A stretch of DNA of 64,000 nt. Origin: Pseudomonadales bacterium (GTDB lineage: Bacteria > Pseudomonadota > Gammaproteobacteria > Pseudomonadales > Ketobacteraceae). The DNA is taken from NCBI GenBank assembly GCA_002708905.1, contig PAPM01000034.1, positions 62,001-126,000 on the forward strand, read 5' to 3'. Shown piece by piece: positions 8,375-18,475 of the stretch. Under the pieces are notes generated by a model that saw only the letters and a program-made list of their open reading frames with translations, was not told where the DNA came from and ran no database searches. Position 1 is the first letter of the stretch, and the number at the start of each line of letters is the position of its first letter. Made by a program: the position numbers and the translations under genes.

Positions 8375-10336
8375 ATGAAGTTCATTCGACGCGCACAGCT
8401 TAGCACACTTGCCGCCCTCCTCATGACCTTGATCCTCGCCGCCTGTGAAACCACCGGAGGGGGCAGCACTGCCGTACAAGCCGACAACAGCCAGGCAAAC
8501 GCCATCAATGAGCTGATTGAGCGCTCTCAGCAGGCCACCAGCCCAGAAGCAGAGCAGCTTTTGATTCAAGCCGCGAACTTGCTATTGCAGCAGGATAAAG
8601 CAGAAGAAGCGAAGCGCCTGCTGGGTTCGGTAAACGCAACGGTGCTGGATAGCGACACCCTGGCGGCCCTGGTATTGACACTGACCGACATCAACCTGGC
8701 GCTCAATGAGCCACTCCGGGCTGAGGAACTGATTACCACGGACCTGATGGGATTGCTGACGGCGTCCAACGACCTGGGTTCGGACCGTCTTAACGAAATC
8801 AGCCTGAAGCGGGCCCAAGTGTGGGAAATCAACGCCAATTATCTGGCCGCAGCCCGGGAACGCATATTTGTTGGTCCGATGCTGATGGACGAAGCCGCAA
8901 GCGCCAATCACCAGATGATCTGGAGCGATCTGATTGCCATACCCAACGACACCCTGGAGCAGCTATCAAGCACAGTGGCCGTGCCTGAATTTCAGGCCTG
9001 GCTGGAACTGGCCTGGATATACAAAGGTTATCAGGACAAGCTGGACCAACAACTCAAACAACTGGATTTATGGCAACAGCGTTATCCGGGACACGCAGCC
9101 GCCACTGAGCTTCCGGAAGCGTTACGCCTTATTCGCGAACTCAGCGCAAACCAGCCCAAGAACATCGCACTGCTGCTACCCACTCAGGGTCGCTACCGCC
9201 CGGCAGCCGAAGCCATCATACACGGCTTCATGAGTGCCCATTACGCATCCCTTGAGGGCAACACCGAAAACCCATCCGCGGTGACCATTCGAGTCTACGA
9301 CACCAGCAACAGCAGCCAATTCAGCGTCGTGTACAAGCAAGCCGTTGATGAAGGCGCCGAAATCATTATTGGTCCGCTACAAAAGGAAAACCTGCGCAGC
9401 CTGCTGACCAGCACCGACGCACTTCCCGTCACCACCATTGCACTTAATCAGGAACAGGGACAGTTCGAATCCCCGGTGAACCTTTACCAGTTCGGGCTTT
9501 CCCCTGAAGATGATGCAGCGGAAGTCGCCCGCCACGCAATGCAGAAGCAGTACCACAATGCGGCGGTCCTGTTTCAGAATAACCCCTGGTGGGAACGGGC
9601 CTATCTGGCTTTCTCTGAGCAATGGCAACAGAACAAAGGGCGCGTTACAGGGATCGCCAGCTATGATGACCAAAACAATATGGCGAACGCCATCAAAGAC
9701 ATGCTGTTGGTCCAACACAGCGAACTTCGAGCCCGGCAGCTTCGCAACATTCTCGGCAAGAAGCTCGAGTTCCAACCACGCCGACGCCAGGACATCGATT
9801 TCATCTATTTGATCTCGACCCCGGAGCAGGCACGCCAGATTCGCCCCTTGCTGGACTTCTATTACGCTGAAGCCATTCCAGTGGTGGCCGGGTCGCAAAT
9901 ATTCAGCGGCAAAGCCAATCCCAAAACCGATCGCGACCTGAACGGCATCGAATTTTGCGATATTCCCTGGCTGCTGGAAAAACCCGACGCCATCCAACAG
10001 GCACTCATCCAGGCGTGGCCCAAAGCAGATCACCGCTATTCCAGGCTCAACGCCATGGGGGTAGATGCGTATCGCCTGCAATCCCGCCTGCAACTGCTCA
10101 CCCAGATCCCGGATGCAGGCCTGTTTGGCGCTACAGGCAATCTAACCATCGGCATTGACAACAAGGTGCATCGCGAACTGAGCTGGGCGGTCATCAAGAA
10201 CGGCCGACCACAATTACTACCCCGTGTTATTGAGACCGAGCTGAAGGACAGCCCAAGCTTCCCGGAAGGAACCCATGCCCTCCCCAAAACATCGCAAGCC
10301 ACTGACCACCAAAAAAATCACAGGCAACCAGGCTGA
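8375..10336 (+). CDS. lpoA: Penicillin-binding protein activator lipoprotein LpoA
   Basis: LpoA is an outer-membrane lipoprotein that reaches through the periplasm to stimulate PBP1A. I chose the ATG at 8375, which gives a lipoprotein signal MKFIRRAQL with lipobox LAAC (about residues 20-23); an upstream in-frame start at 8318 would bury it. The N-terminal half is TPR-like helical. From about 270 the protein has the periplasmic-binding-like fold (IALLLPTQGRYRPAAEAI, GPLQKENLRSLL) typical of the family. The 653 residues fit. The last 62 bases overlap yraN. A TATAAT box at 8351-8356 lies upstream but has no good -35. Confidence 0.93.
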   Translation: MKFIRRAQLSTLAALLMTLILAACETTGGGSTAVQADNSQANAINELIERSQQATSPEAEQLLIQAANLLLQQDKAEEAKRLLGSVNATVLDSDTLAALVLTLTDINLALNEPLRAEELITTDLMGLLTASNDLGSDRLNEISLKRAQVWEINANYLAAARERIFVGPMLMDEAASANHQMIWSDLIAIPNDTLEQLSSTVAVPEFQAWLELAWIYKGYQDKLDQQLKQLDLWQQRYPGHAAATELPEALRLIRELSANQPKNIALLLPTQGRYRPAAEAIIHGFMSAHYASLEGNTENPSAVTIRVYDTSNSSQFSVVYKQAVDEGAEIIIGPLQKENLRSLLTSTDALPVTTIALNQEQGQFESPVNLYQFGLSPEDDAAEVARHAMQKQYHNAAVLFQNNPWWERAYLAFSEQWQQNKGRVTGIASYDDQNNMANAIKDMLLVQHSELRARQLRNILGKKLEFQPRRRQDIDFIYLISTPEQARQIRPLLDFYYAEAIPVVAGSQIFSGKANPKTDRDLNGIEFCDIPWLLEKPDAIQQALIQAWPKADHRYSRLNAMGVDAYRLQSRLQLLTQIPDAGLFGATGNLTIGIDNKVHRELSWAVIKNGRPQLLPRVIETELKDSPSFPEGTHALPKTSQATDHQKNHRQPG

Positions 10337-10664
10337 GGAGCTGGCCAAGACATTTCTGCAAAGTAAAGGCCTCGGATTTTGCGATAGCAATTTCCAATGC
10401 AAGACCGGCGAAATTGATCTGATCATGCAAGATCAGGATATGCTGGTGTTCGTTGAAGTACGCTATCGTGCTGCTTCCGACCACGGCACTCCAGTGGCTA
10501 CGGTAACGACAAGCAAGCAGCGCAAACTGATTCGGACAGCCAGCTTTTTCCTGCAGCAGCATTTTGGTGATCGCTGGCCGCCGTGTCGCTTTGACGTAAT
10601 CGGCATCAGCGGCGACCTTGATGGCCGGCCCAGTATTGACTGGATACCATCAGCCTTCTACTGA
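10275..10664 (+). CDS. yraN: UPF0102 family nuclease-like protein YraN
   Basis: This small protein has a predicted Holliday-junction-resolvase/restriction-endonuclease-like fold, and its cellular role is not established. The 129 residues contain the family core: GNQAEELAKTFLQSKG, then CKTGEIDLIMQD and LVFVEVRYR. These supply the E-(x)n-D-(x)n-ExK-like acidic residues, although the usual lysine of ExK reads as R here. It begins 62 bases inside the lpoA end with ribosome site GGAAGGA, an unusually long overlap that is common in this gene pair. diaA follows. Confidence 0.93.
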   Translation: MPSPKHRKPLTTKKITGNQAEELAKTFLQSKGLGFCDSNFQCKTGEIDLIMQDQDMLVFVEVRYRAASDHGTPVATVTTSKQRKLIRTASFFLQQHFGDRWPPCRFDVIGISGDLDGRPSIDWIPSAFY

Positions 10665-10697
10665 TTTCGGCAATACCGTTAAATTACCGTATAATAA

Positions 10698-11324
<627 letters not shown>

Positions 11325-11327
11325 AGT

Positions 11328-11720
11328 TTATTTAACAACCTTAAGAGAGGGCTTGCCGGCAGGCTTTGGCGCCTTTTCATCCCCGCCACCCTGACCATCC
11401 GGGGGTGGAATTTCATCTTCATCAAAGAACATACCCTTGCCATTTTCCTTGGCATATATAGCCAGGATCGCACCCACCGGCACATGGAGATTACGGGCCT
11501 TACCGCCAAAACGAGCGGAAAACTCCACTTCATCATTACCCATGTGCAGATTGCGAATAGCCGAGGGTGCCAGATTCAGAATGATTTTCCCTTCGCTGAC
11601 GAACTCATTAGGCACCTGCACCATAGGATAGGACGCATTCACCAGTAAATAAGGCGTCAGCTCGTTATCCAGAATCCACTCATAAACAGCACGGATGAAA
11701 TAAGGTCGGCTAGGTGTCAT
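11328..11720 (-). CDS. sspB: ClpXP protease specificity-enhancing factor SspB
   Basis: SspB is an adaptor that binds ssrA-tagged polypeptides and tethers them to ClpX. The start is set at the ATG giving MTPSRPYFIRAVYEWIL, which matches the family N-terminus and has GAGAGGG just upstream. A longer in-frame start at 11768 is unlikely because it would run into the sspA end. The core AIRNLHMGNDEVEFSARFGG is the substrate-binding fold. The C-terminus, ending PSLKVVK after a flexible Gly/Pro/Lys stretch, is the conserved ClpX-binding tail. It is 130 residues long, downstream of sspA. Confidence 0.95.
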   Translation of the reverse strand: MTPSRPYFIRAVYEWILDNELTPYLLVNASYPMVQVPNEFVSEGKIILNLAPSAIRNLHMGNDEVEFSARFGGKARNLHVPVGAILAIYAKENGKGMFFDEDEIPPPDGQGGGDEKAPKPAGKPSLKVVK

Positions 11721-11774
11721 CAAAACCCTCTCAGAAGCTGCCTCCAGAGCCGAAGGCAGCACTGTCACTACAAA

Positions 11775-12407
11775 CTAAAGACGCAGTTCGCGCTCTGCGT
11801 CAGAAAGACTGGCCTGGAAAGATTCACGGGCAAACAGACGATCAGCATAGGCCAAAAGATTACCGGCCTTGGATTTCTGCAACTCTATTCCCATGGCAGG
11901 CAAACGCCACAGAATCGGGGCCACACAGCAATCCACCAGGGTAAAATCATCACTCATGAAAAACGGCTTTTCCGCAAAGATCGGATCAATTGCCACCAGA
12001 TTTTCAGAGAAGTCCTTTCGAAACTTGTTCAACGCCGCCTCTTTTTCCGTACCGGCCATCAAGGCATCAACCGCCTGGCACCAATCGCGGTGGATACGAT
12101 GCATCAACAATCGGCTGCGAGCACGCTCCACCGGATAAACCGGCAACAATGGAGGATGCGGAAAGCGCTCATCCAGGTATTCCATCATGATATTGGGCTC
12201 GTACAGAGTTAATTCACGATCCACCAGGGTTGGCAACTCGTTATAGGGATTCAGGGTTGCTAAATCTTCCGGCATATCGGCTGGATCCACATCCAACACA
12301 TCCACTGCCACCCCTTTTTCCGCAAGTACGATACGGACACGATGGCTGTAGTGATCGTTACCATCTGAAAAAAAAGTCATCGAAGATCGTTTAGCAATGA
12401 CGCCCAT
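11775..12407 (-). CDS. sspA: Stringent starvation protein A
   Basis: SspA is a glutathione-S-transferase-fold protein that binds RNA polymerase and affects stationary-phase, acid-tolerance and virulence genes in relatives. The 210 residues show the thioredoxin-like N-domain ([24 protein letters not shown] in pieces at about 10-33) and [33 protein letters not shown] in the usual order, then a helical C-domain. The catalytic residues of true GSTs are not evident, as usual for SspA. A GGAG ribosome site precedes the ATG. sspB follows, the canonical pair. Confidence 0.96.
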   Translation of the reverse strand: MGVIAKRSSMTFFSDGNDHYSHRVRIVLAEKGVAVDVLDVDPADMPEDLATLNPYNELPTLVDRELTLYEPNIMMEYLDERFPHPPLLPVYPVERARSRLLMHRIHRDWCQAVDALMAGTEKEAALNKFRKDFSENLVAIDPIFAEKPFFMSDDFTLVDCCVAPILWRLPAMGIELQKSKAGNLLAYADRLFARESFQASLSDAERELRL

Positions 12408-12473
12408 GAAATTTCACTCCAGCGCAGTATTCCAAAAATAAGCGTTGCAAACAGCTGCAACAGAAATAGCGAA

Positions 12474-12502
12474 GGGGCGGAAGCTATAAAGCCAACCGCC
12501 CC
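12474..12502 (-). terminator. Possible terminator after petC
   Basis: Arms GGGGCGG (12474-12480) and CCGCCCC (12496-12502) can pair with a 15-base loop. The transcript reading leftward then has only a weak T-rich stretch. It lies 22 bases beyond the petC stop, so it is well placed, but the loop is long and the T-run poor. Confidence 0.45.
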
Positions 12503-12523
12503 ACACTTTAGATGTATTCCTGA

Positions 12524-13183
12524 TTAATGTACGTCTTTCCAATATTCCCTATTCAGGAAGTATACCGGAATAAACAAGATCGCCAGGAATATCAATACGT
12601 AAACACCAATTCGCTCACGCTCAGCCCGGATCGGCTCTGCCATATAGACCATATAGTTGGTCAGATCGGCCATCGCTTCTTCGAACTTGTCTTCACCCAA
12701 CTCCTCTTCCATGTTGGACAACACATGAGGCATACCTACATCGGGGAAGATATGATTGTTCACGCCCCATGGACGGGACTCATCGAGATAAAAATTGGTA
12801 AGGTAAGAATACACCCAATCGGCACCACGAACTCGAGCCACCAACGTTAAATCCGGTGGAATGGTACCAAACCATTTCTTGGCCAAGTCCCGAGGAATGG
12901 CTGAGTGCATGGTCTCACCAATTTTATCCGTGGTGAACATCAGGTTAGCCTTCATGATTTCAGCGGGAATCTCCAGATCCGTCGCCGCACGCTCATAACG
13001 CATATACTGGGCAGAATGGCAGCCAATACAGTTGTTCATAAAAATCTGCATACCACGCTGCAAAGAGACTTTATCGTCCATGTTTATGGGTGCAGGAACC
13101 AGATATTCGTTATGCCCACCACCGGCAGCTTGAGCAAACACCGGCAGACACAACAGTACCAATACAGAGATAAACTTATTCAT
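12524..13183 (-). CDS. petC: Ubiquinol-cytochrome c reductase, cytochrome c1 subunit
   Basis: Cytochrome c1 passes electrons from the Rieske centre to soluble cytochrome c in the bc1 complex on the periplasmic face. The 219 residues begin with a Sec signal ending near AQA (about 19). The haem-c motif CIGCH lies at about 52-56, and IPPDLTLVARVRG near 110 is typical. A C-terminal membrane anchor at about 193-210 is followed by NREYWKDVH. The start overlaps the petB stop by one base, completing a petA-petB-petC operon. Confidence 0.97.
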   Translation of the reverse strand: MNKFISVLVLLCLPVFAQAAGGGHNEYLVPAPINMDDKVSLQRGMQIFMNNCIGCHSAQYMRYERAATDLEIPAEIMKANLMFTTDKIGETMHSAIPRDLAKKWFGTIPPDLTLVARVRGADWVYSYLTNFYLDESRPWGVNNHIFPDVGMPHVLSNMEEELGEDKFEEAMADLTNYMVYMAEPIRAERERIGVYVLIFLAILFIPVYFLNREYWKDVH

Positions 13184-14439
13184 CAGTGTGTCATCCTTAC
13201 TCGCTCAGGAACGGGTTTGCAGGTTTCTTTTGAGGTCCAGAACGGCATCAAAATGAAGTATGCGAAGTAGAACACTGTACCAATCTGGCCCAACACGCGG
13301 TAAGTCATTTCGAAAGGCAGGAACTCTACATGCACGTCTGGAGACTTAACGCCACACACACCCAGGATGATGAAGAACACGACAAACAGCGCCAGCATTA
13401 TCTTGCTGATCCAGCCCTTGTAGCGAATAGACTTAACCGGACTGCGATCAAGCCAGGGCAAGACAAACAGAATCGCAATGGACGCCCCCATAGCAACTAC
13501 ACCCAGCAGCTTGTCAGGGACAGCACGCAGGATCGCGTAGAAAGGCGTGAAATACCATACCGGAGCAATATGATCAGGTGTCTTCAGCGGGTTTGCGGGC
13601 TCGAAGTTTGGTTTCTCCAGGAAATAGCCGCCACCATCAGGGAAGAAGAACACGATGGTCAGGAACACGAACAGGAAGACAACCACACCCACCAAGTCAT
13701 GGACACTGTAGTAAGGGTGGAAAGGAATACCATCCAGAGGTACGCCGTTTTCATCTTTCAGCTTCTTGATTTCAATGCCGTCAGGGTTATTGGAACCCAC
13801 TTCGTGCAAGGCAATGATATGCAGGACAACCAACGCCAGAATGACAATAGGCAGCGCGACCACGTGCAGCGCGAAGAAGCGGTTCAGGGTAATACCGGAG
13901 ATCAGGTAATCGCCACGTATCCACTCAGTCAGCGCGTCACCGACGACCGGGATGGCGCCAAACAGTGAAATAATTACCTGCGCACCCCAATAAGACATCT
14001 GCCCCCAGGGTAACAGGTAACCCATGAAGCCTTCCGCCATCAGAGCCAGGTAAATGGTCATCCCAAAGATCCACACCAGTTCACGGGGGGCCCGGTAGGA
14101 ACCGTACATCATACCGCGGAACATATGGAGATAGACCACCACGAAGAAGGCCGACGCACCAGTAGAGTGCAGATAACGCAATAACCAGCCATACTCTACA
14201 TCCCGCATCATGTTCAGCTCGACTGACATGAACGCGCCTTCACCGGAAGGGTTGTACAACATGGTCAACCAGATGCCCGTCAACAGCTGGTTAACCAGTA
14301 CCAGCATGGCCAGGGATCCGAAAAAATACCAAACGTTGAAGTTCTTGGGAGCATAATACTTGCTCATATGATCTTCGAACATCTTGGTGGCGGGGAATCG
14401 GGCATCAACCCAACCCATCAGATTTTGAAACATACTCAT
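13183..14439 (-). CDS. petB: Ubiquinol-cytochrome c reductase, cytochrome b subunit
   Basis: Cytochrome b is the membrane core of complex III and carries two b-haems plus the quinol and quinone sites. The 418 residues hold about eight hydrophobic segments. Family motifs include RYLHSTGASAFF (haem histidine), WGAQVI, FFALHVVALP (haem histidine) and the Qo-site motif as PEWY-equivalent PVWYF near 290. ATG and TGA overlap by one base at both ends with petA and petC. The length is typical for proteobacterial PetB. Confidence 0.97.
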   Translation of the reverse strand: MSMFQNLMGWVDARFPATKMFEDHMSKYYAPKNFNVWYFFGSLAMLVLVNQLLTGIWLTMLYNPSGEGAFMSVELNMMRDVEYGWLLRYLHSTGASAFFVVVYLHMFRGMMYGSYRAPRELVWIFGMTIYLALMAEGFMGYLLPWGQMSYWGAQVIISLFGAIPVVGDALTEWIRGDYLISGITLNRFFALHVVALPIVILALVVLHIIALHEVGSNNPDGIEIKKLKDENGVPLDGIPFHPYYSVHDLVGVVVFLFVFLTIVFFFPDGGGYFLEKPNFEPANPLKTPDHIAPVWYFTPFYAILRAVPDKLLGVVAMGASIAILFVLPWLDRSPVKSIRYKGWISKIMLALFVVFFIILGVCGVKSPDVHVEFLPFEMTYRVLGQIGTVFYFAYFILMPFWTSKETCKPVPERVRMTH

Positions 14440-15038
14440 CAGGCTGCCTCCCCATCTTCACCAATTTTGATCAGCGTGTCGCTCATGTAGTAATAAGGCG
14501 GCACCTCCAGGTTCAGAGGTGCGGGTACTGACTTGAACACACGGCCCGAGAAATCGAATTTGGATCCGTGACAAGGGCAGAAGAAACCGCCCTTCCAATC
14601 GGCACCCAAATCGGCTGGGGCCACCTCAGGACGATACAGTGGAGAGCACCCCAGATGAGTACACAATCCGACTAAAACCACAATTTCCTCATGCCCTTCA
14701 CGGGAACGGGTTTCTGGGGAAACATATTCGGGCTGCTTGGATTCCTGGGATTCAGGATCACGCAGGTTATCGGCAACAGCCGTCAGGCTTGCCATAGCTT
14801 CCTTGGAGCGACGCAGGATCCAGACTGGCTTACCACGCCATTCAACGGTCATACGCTGACCCACTTCCAGCTTACTGATGTCCGCGACCACTGGTGCACC
14901 GGCCGTTTTGGCCTTAGCACTGGGGTTCCAGGACTTCACAAAAGGCACAGCGGCGCCTACTGCACCCACTGCGCCAACTGCTGAAGTGGCTCCAATCAGG
15001 AAGCGTCGCCGCCCCTCATTTACGCCTTCAGTACTCAT
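14439..15038 (-). CDS. petA: Ubiquinol-cytochrome c reductase, Rieske iron-sulfur subunit
   Basis: The Rieske protein accepts an electron from quinol and swings to cytochrome c1. A twin-arginine signal-anchor (RRRFLIG then a hydrophobic stretch to about 33) marks Tat export. Cluster ligands are C126 and H128 in CTHLGC, and C154 and H157 in CPCHGS; C131 and C156 would form the stabilising disulfide. It is 199 residues long and first of the petABC operon, 231 bases beyond the rpsI stop. A GGGGAGAG ribosome site precedes the ATG. Confidence 0.97.
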   Translation of the reverse strand: MSTEGVNEGRRRFLIGATSAVGAVGAVGAAVPFVKSWNPSAKAKTAGAPVVADISKLEVGQRMTVEWRGKPVWILRRSKEAMASLTAVADNLRDPESQESKQPEYVSPETRSREGHEEIVVLVGLCTHLGCSPLYRPEVAPADLGADWKGGFFCPCHGSKFDFSGRVFKSVPAPLNLEVPPYYYMSDTLIKIGEDGEAA

Positions 15039-15212
15039 TCAGTATCTCTCCCCGATATACATTAAGAAGTCGCATGGACCTTGCACTCGCAAAAGGCAAA
15101 AGAAAGGCACACCAACCCCTACCCATAATTTTAAACGCGCAAATAGTAATGAAATTGCAGGGGAGTTACAAGGAAAGGTTTGGTTCGTTGACCGACCTGA
15201 AGCATGAAATGC

Positions 15213-15240
15213 AAAACGCCCGGGGCCACAACCCCAGGCG
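15213..15240 (-). terminator. Rho-independent terminator after rplM-rpsI
   Basis: On the minus strand the nine-base arms CGCCTGGGG and CCCCGGGCG (one G-T pair) pair around a six-base loop and are followed by TTTT. It sits 30 bases beyond the rpsI stop and separates the ribosomal protein operon from petABC. Confidence 0.85.
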
Positions 15241-15269
15241 CTTTAAATACACAAAACGTAAGGTGATGC

Positions 15270-15656
15270 TTAACGCTTTGAGAATTGAGGACGCTTACGC
15301 GCTTTTCGCAGACCCACTTTCTTACGCTCAACTTCACGAGCATCACGGGTAACGAAACCAGCTTTACGCAGGGTGGAGCGCAGGGTCTCATCATATTCCA
15401 TCAGCGCACGGGTAATACCGTGACGAATCGCACCAGCCTGACCGCTGCCGCCACCGCCTTTCACAGTCACGTAAACGTCAAACCTATCAGTGGCCTCAAC
15501 CAACTCCAGTGGCTGACGAACCACCATACGGGCAGTTTCACGACCGAAGTATTGGTCCAAAGCACGACCGTTGATGGAGATATTGCCTGAACCAGGCTTT
15601 AAAAATACTCGAGCTGCAGCAGTCTTGCGGCGGCCTGTACCGTAATTAGTGTCCAC
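15270..15656 (-). CDS. rpsI: 30S ribosomal protein S9
   Basis: S9 is a small-subunit protein whose C-terminal tail reaches the P-site tRNA. The 128 residues show [18 protein letters not shown] at the start and [21 protein letters not shown] in the middle. The invariant basic C-terminus ends KRPQFSKR. The start codon is GTG, preceded by an AAGGGGG ribosome site. rplM lies 12 bases upstream, the universal rplM-rpsI pair, and a terminator follows. Confidence 0.98.
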   Translation of the reverse strand: MDTNYGTGRRKTAAARVFLKPGSGNISINGRALDQYFGRETARMVVRQPLELVEATDRFDVYVTVKGGGGSGQAGAIRHGITRALMEYDETLRSTLRKAGFVTRDAREVERKKVGLRKARKRPQFSKR

Positions 15657-15668
15657 TATTCCGCCCCC

Positions 15669-16097
15669 TTACAGCGCCAGTTCTTTAGGTTGCTGCGCAG
15701 CATGCGGATGCTCAGCGCCAGCGTAAACTTTCAGCTTACCCAGCATAGCGCGACCCAGCGGGTTACGCGGCATCATGCCCTTAACAGCTTTCTCAATCGC
15801 CTGCTCCGGCTTGCGGTCCATCAGCTTGTCGAAGCTGATTTCCTTGATACCACCAGGATACTCGGTGTGGCGATAATACATTTTATCAGTACGCTTGTTA
15901 CCGGTTACACGCACTTTTTCTGCATTGATTACAACGATGTAATCACCGGTATCCACGTGAGGTGTATAAATCGGCTTGTGTTTGCCACGCAGGCGCCGGG
16001 CGATTTCAGTCGCCAGACGACCCAAAGTCTTGTCGGTTGCATCCACAACGTACCAGTCACGTTCTACCGATTCTGGTTTTGCACTAAACGTTTTCAT
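15669..16097 (-). CDS. rplM: 50S ribosomal protein L13
   Basis: L13 is an early-assembly large-subunit protein. The 142 residues begin [20 protein letters not shown]. They carry [28 protein letters not shown] (in order), [14 protein letters not shown] and [21 protein letters not shown]. An AGGGCAG ribosome site precedes the ATG. A good promoter lies about 57 bases upstream. L13 is known in E. coli to repress its own mRNA; I did not identify a specific operator hairpin in the short leader here. Confidence 0.98.
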   Translation of the reverse strand: MKTFSAKPESVERDWYVVDATDKTLGRLATEIARRLRGKHKPIYTPHVDTGDYIVVINAEKVRVTGNKRTDKMYYRHTEYPGGIKEISFDKLMDRKPEQAIEKAVKGMMPRNPLGRAMLGKLKVYAGAEHPHAAQQPKELAL

Positions 16098-16477
16098 TGA
16101 ATCTGCCCTAGAACACTCTAATCCGAGGTCTGCCCGTCAATTTAAAGAGCGCGAATACTACCCAACCCGTCCCCGCTTTACAAGCATTTTTGGAGACAGT
16201 TTCGATAACGCTCTGATTTAACGAGCTATCATTAATTTTCAGCAGTGCGGCCAATGATGCTGTGAGGTGCGTTCCATCGGCTTCGTTGCTATGACAGTAA
16301 CGGGGTGAAGAACTATAACAGAATTCTGTCAGTGCGCCAGAGCCTGGGGCCGCTTTTCTTCTGCAAACGGCCAGAATAATTTCATCCTGATTGCTGACAG
16401 GGCGAATCAGAGAACTAACCAGCCACGCACCTAGATATCTTAGGCTGAACCATTATCCCGCCAGTAAGCCAAAACCA
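16098..16477. other. Intergenic stretch between rplM and zapE
   Basis: The left third is the rplM-rpsI leader and promoter. The remainder (about 16190-16477) shows no plausible reading frame. It contains a perfect 12-base palindrome ACAGAATTCTGT at 16318-16329, and arms GGCCG and CGGCC near 16347-16372 that could form a weak hairpin. No function is assigned. Confidence 0.4.
16155..16183 (-). promoter_or_regulatory. Sigma-70 promoter of rplM-rpsI
   Basis: On the minus strand TTGTAA (16178-16183) and TAGTAT (16155-16160) are separated by exactly 17 bases. The predicted start is near 16148, giving a leader of about 50 bases. The position directly upstream of a highly expressed ribosomal operon supports the call. 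Confidence 0.7.
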
Positions 16478-17578
16478 CTAAGGCTTGTGGGGACGGGACA
16501 AATATTCCCGGCTCTGCATCTCCAACAGACGGCTGCGGGTACGCTGAAACTCAAATTCCAGCCTGCCGCCGGAATACAGTTCATCAATGGGAGCGGCGCC
16601 GGACATGATGAGCTTGACGTTACGATCGTAGAATTCGTCCACCATATTAATGAAGCGCCGCACCATGTCATCCTGTGCCGCCCCCATTACCGGCACTCCC
16701 GAAACCAGCACCGCATGGTAGATCCGGGCCAATTCGATGTAGTCATTTTGGCTGCGGGGACCATCGCAGAGCGCCTTGAAATCACACCAGAGCACGTCGT
16801 CAGCCACACTGCGGGTCTTGATTTCCCGGCCGTTGATATCAATCGCTTCCCGGTCGTGACCCAGTTCAGGAGAGAGCGACCTGAAGCTCTCGCTCAGGCT
16901 GGCCTCAGCCGCCTCATCCAATGGACAGTGGTAGATTTCCGCCTGCTCCAGTGTCCGTAAGCGATAGTCCACCCCACTGTCCACATTCACGATATCGGTA
17001 TACTTGTTGATAAGCTCAATTGCCGGCAGGAAACGGGCCCGTTGCAAACCATCCTTGTATAGCTCATCCGGAATGATATTGGACGTGGCAACCAAGGTAA
17101 CGCCTCGCTCGAACAACTTCTCCATCAGCCCGCCTAAAATCATCGCATCGGTGATGTCGGTGACAAAGAACTCATCGAAACACAGGATGCGCGCGTCCCT
17201 GGCAAGCTGATCCGCGACAATTTCAAGGGGGTTTTTCTCGCCCTGCAACGCCTTTAAATCGTTGTGTACCCGCTGCATGAAGCGATGGAAGTGGATACGC
17301 ATCTTGGACTGAAACGGTACACACTCAAAAAAAGTGTCTACCAGATAGGTTTTGCCACGCCCGACGCCGCCCCAGAAATACAGCCCTTTACAGGGCTCTT
17401 TCTGCTTGGCCCGGGCGCTCGGCGCAATGCGCGCCCACAACGTGCGGGGGCGATTCTCGTAGCGGTCCACCAAATCGTGGTAGAGCCTGTCCAGCTGCTG
17501 CACCGCGTATTCCTGAGCCTGGTCGTAACTGAAATCCGGTCGGGTCAGGTCCTGTTGATACTTTTCCAAAGGCGTCAT
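16478..17578 (-). CDS. zapE: AFG1-like ATPase, cell division protein ZapE
   Basis: ZapE is a P-loop ATPase of the AFG1/LACE1 family. In E. coli it associates with FtsZ and is needed for division under stress. Walker A GGVGRGKT lies at about 70-77 and Walker B ILCFDEFFV near 150. MRIHFHRFMQRVH, the conserved AFG1 segment, lies near 110, and SREYLSRPHK is at the C-terminus. The 366 residues match. It stands alone on the minus strand, with the next gene upstream being a predicted hydrolase. Confidence 0.95.
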   Translation of the reverse strand: MTPLEKYQQDLTRPDFSYDQAQEYAVQQLDRLYHDLVDRYENRPRTLWARIAPSARAKQKEPCKGLYFWGGVGRGKTYLVDTFFECVPFQSKMRIHFHRFMQRVHNDLKALQGEKNPLEIVADQLARDARILCFDEFFVTDITDAMILGGLMEKLFERGVTLVATSNIIPDELYKDGLQRARFLPAIELINKYTDIVNVDSGVDYRLRTLEQAEIYHCPLDEAAEASLSESFRSLSPELGHDREAIDINGREIKTRSVADDVLWCDFKALCDGPRSQNDYIELARIYHAVLVSGVPVMGAAQDDMVRRFINMVDEFYDRNVKLIMSGAAPIDELYSGGRLEFEFQRTRSRLLEMQSREYLSRPHKP

Positions 17579-17680
17579 GATATTCAGGTCTTCGAAATTA
17601 ATTAGGGGCCATTGACTGCGAAAGCGGGCCCACTCTAGCGCAGGCCGATAATGCTGTCCATGCTCAGGACAGGTAGCCGG

Positions 17681-18334
17681 TCAGGGTATTTGTTCCTGCA
17701 CGATCTGCTTTACCTCGGTGAGGCGACCGTGAAAGAAATGCCCTGCCCCTTCGAGGCAAAATACTTGCTTGGGACCAGTGACGGTCTCGTACCAGCGCCG
17801 AATCTCGGTGGAATCCACCACTTCATCCTCATCCCCGTAGATCATGGCCATTGGGCAAGGGAACGCAATGAATTTTTCAAACGCGTAGTTCACCACCGCC
17901 GGCGCAATAAGCAATAGATGATCAATGGGATCTCCCCGCTCGGTCGCTCGCCCGCAGGCAGCAGCAGACACAAACGAACCAAAGGAAAAACCCGCCAGCC
18001 AGATGCGATCCAAGGGGCGCACCGAACGAACCCAGTCAATCACAGCCAGCAAATCCTCCTGCTCCCCCAGACCATGGTCGTATTCCCCTTCGCTTTTTTC
18101 CACACCGCGAAAATTAAAACGCACCACCCTGTGGCCAAGATCACGCCGCGCACGCGCCACCGTATGCACCACTTTGTTGTTCATGGTTCCACCCATCAAA
18201 GAGTGAGGATGACAGACGATCGAGACATTTCCCCCGCTTTCAGCAGCATTTTGCGGGCAGGTTGCGACAGCCTGCAAGGCGCCGACAGGCCCATCGATAA
18301 ACAGCGGTGACTCACCTTGGGGAAACTGATTCAT
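17681..18334 (-). CDS. Predicted alpha/beta hydrolase (COG2945-like)
   Basis: This is a cytoplasmic serine hydrolase of the alpha/beta fold; its substrate is unknown. The nucleophile elbow is AGFSFGS, with the family features HPHSLMGGTMNNKVVHT near the N-terminus and GDEDEVVD plus a final GAGHFFHG supplying the acid and histidine. The ATG at 18334 has GGAG eight bases upstream and gives 217 residues, a normal length. An in-frame start at 18406 would add a basic tail without homology and is rejected. PA4440-type genes occupy a comparable place in Pseudomonas, by memory. Confidence 0.8.
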   Translation of the reverse strand: MNQFPQGESPLFIDGPVGALQAVATCPQNAAESGGNVSIVCHPHSLMGGTMNNKVVHTVARARRDLGHRVVRFNFRGVEKSEGEYDHGLGEQEDLLAVIDWVRSVRPLDRIWLAGFSFGSFVSAAACGRATERGDPIDHLLLIAPAVVNYAFEKFIAFPCPMAMIYGDEDEVVDSTEIRRWYETVTGPKQVFCLEGAGHFFHGRLTEVKQIVQEQIP

Positions 18335-18475
18335 GAAAACACTCCGAGTGGGGATAATTTGCTTACATTTTACCTTCCGCTTTCTGCTTTGTAAGCCGGA
18401 ACTCACCCTGTCCCGCAGCGACAGAAACTTGTAGTATTCTATTATTAAGTAAAAAGAAAGCTCTGGAGAGAGTCT

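Noticed and set aside
16318-16329. ACAGAATTCTGT as an SOS (LexA) box
   Set aside because: LexA sites read CTGT-N8-ACAG over 16 bases. This palindrome is shorter and in the opposite order.
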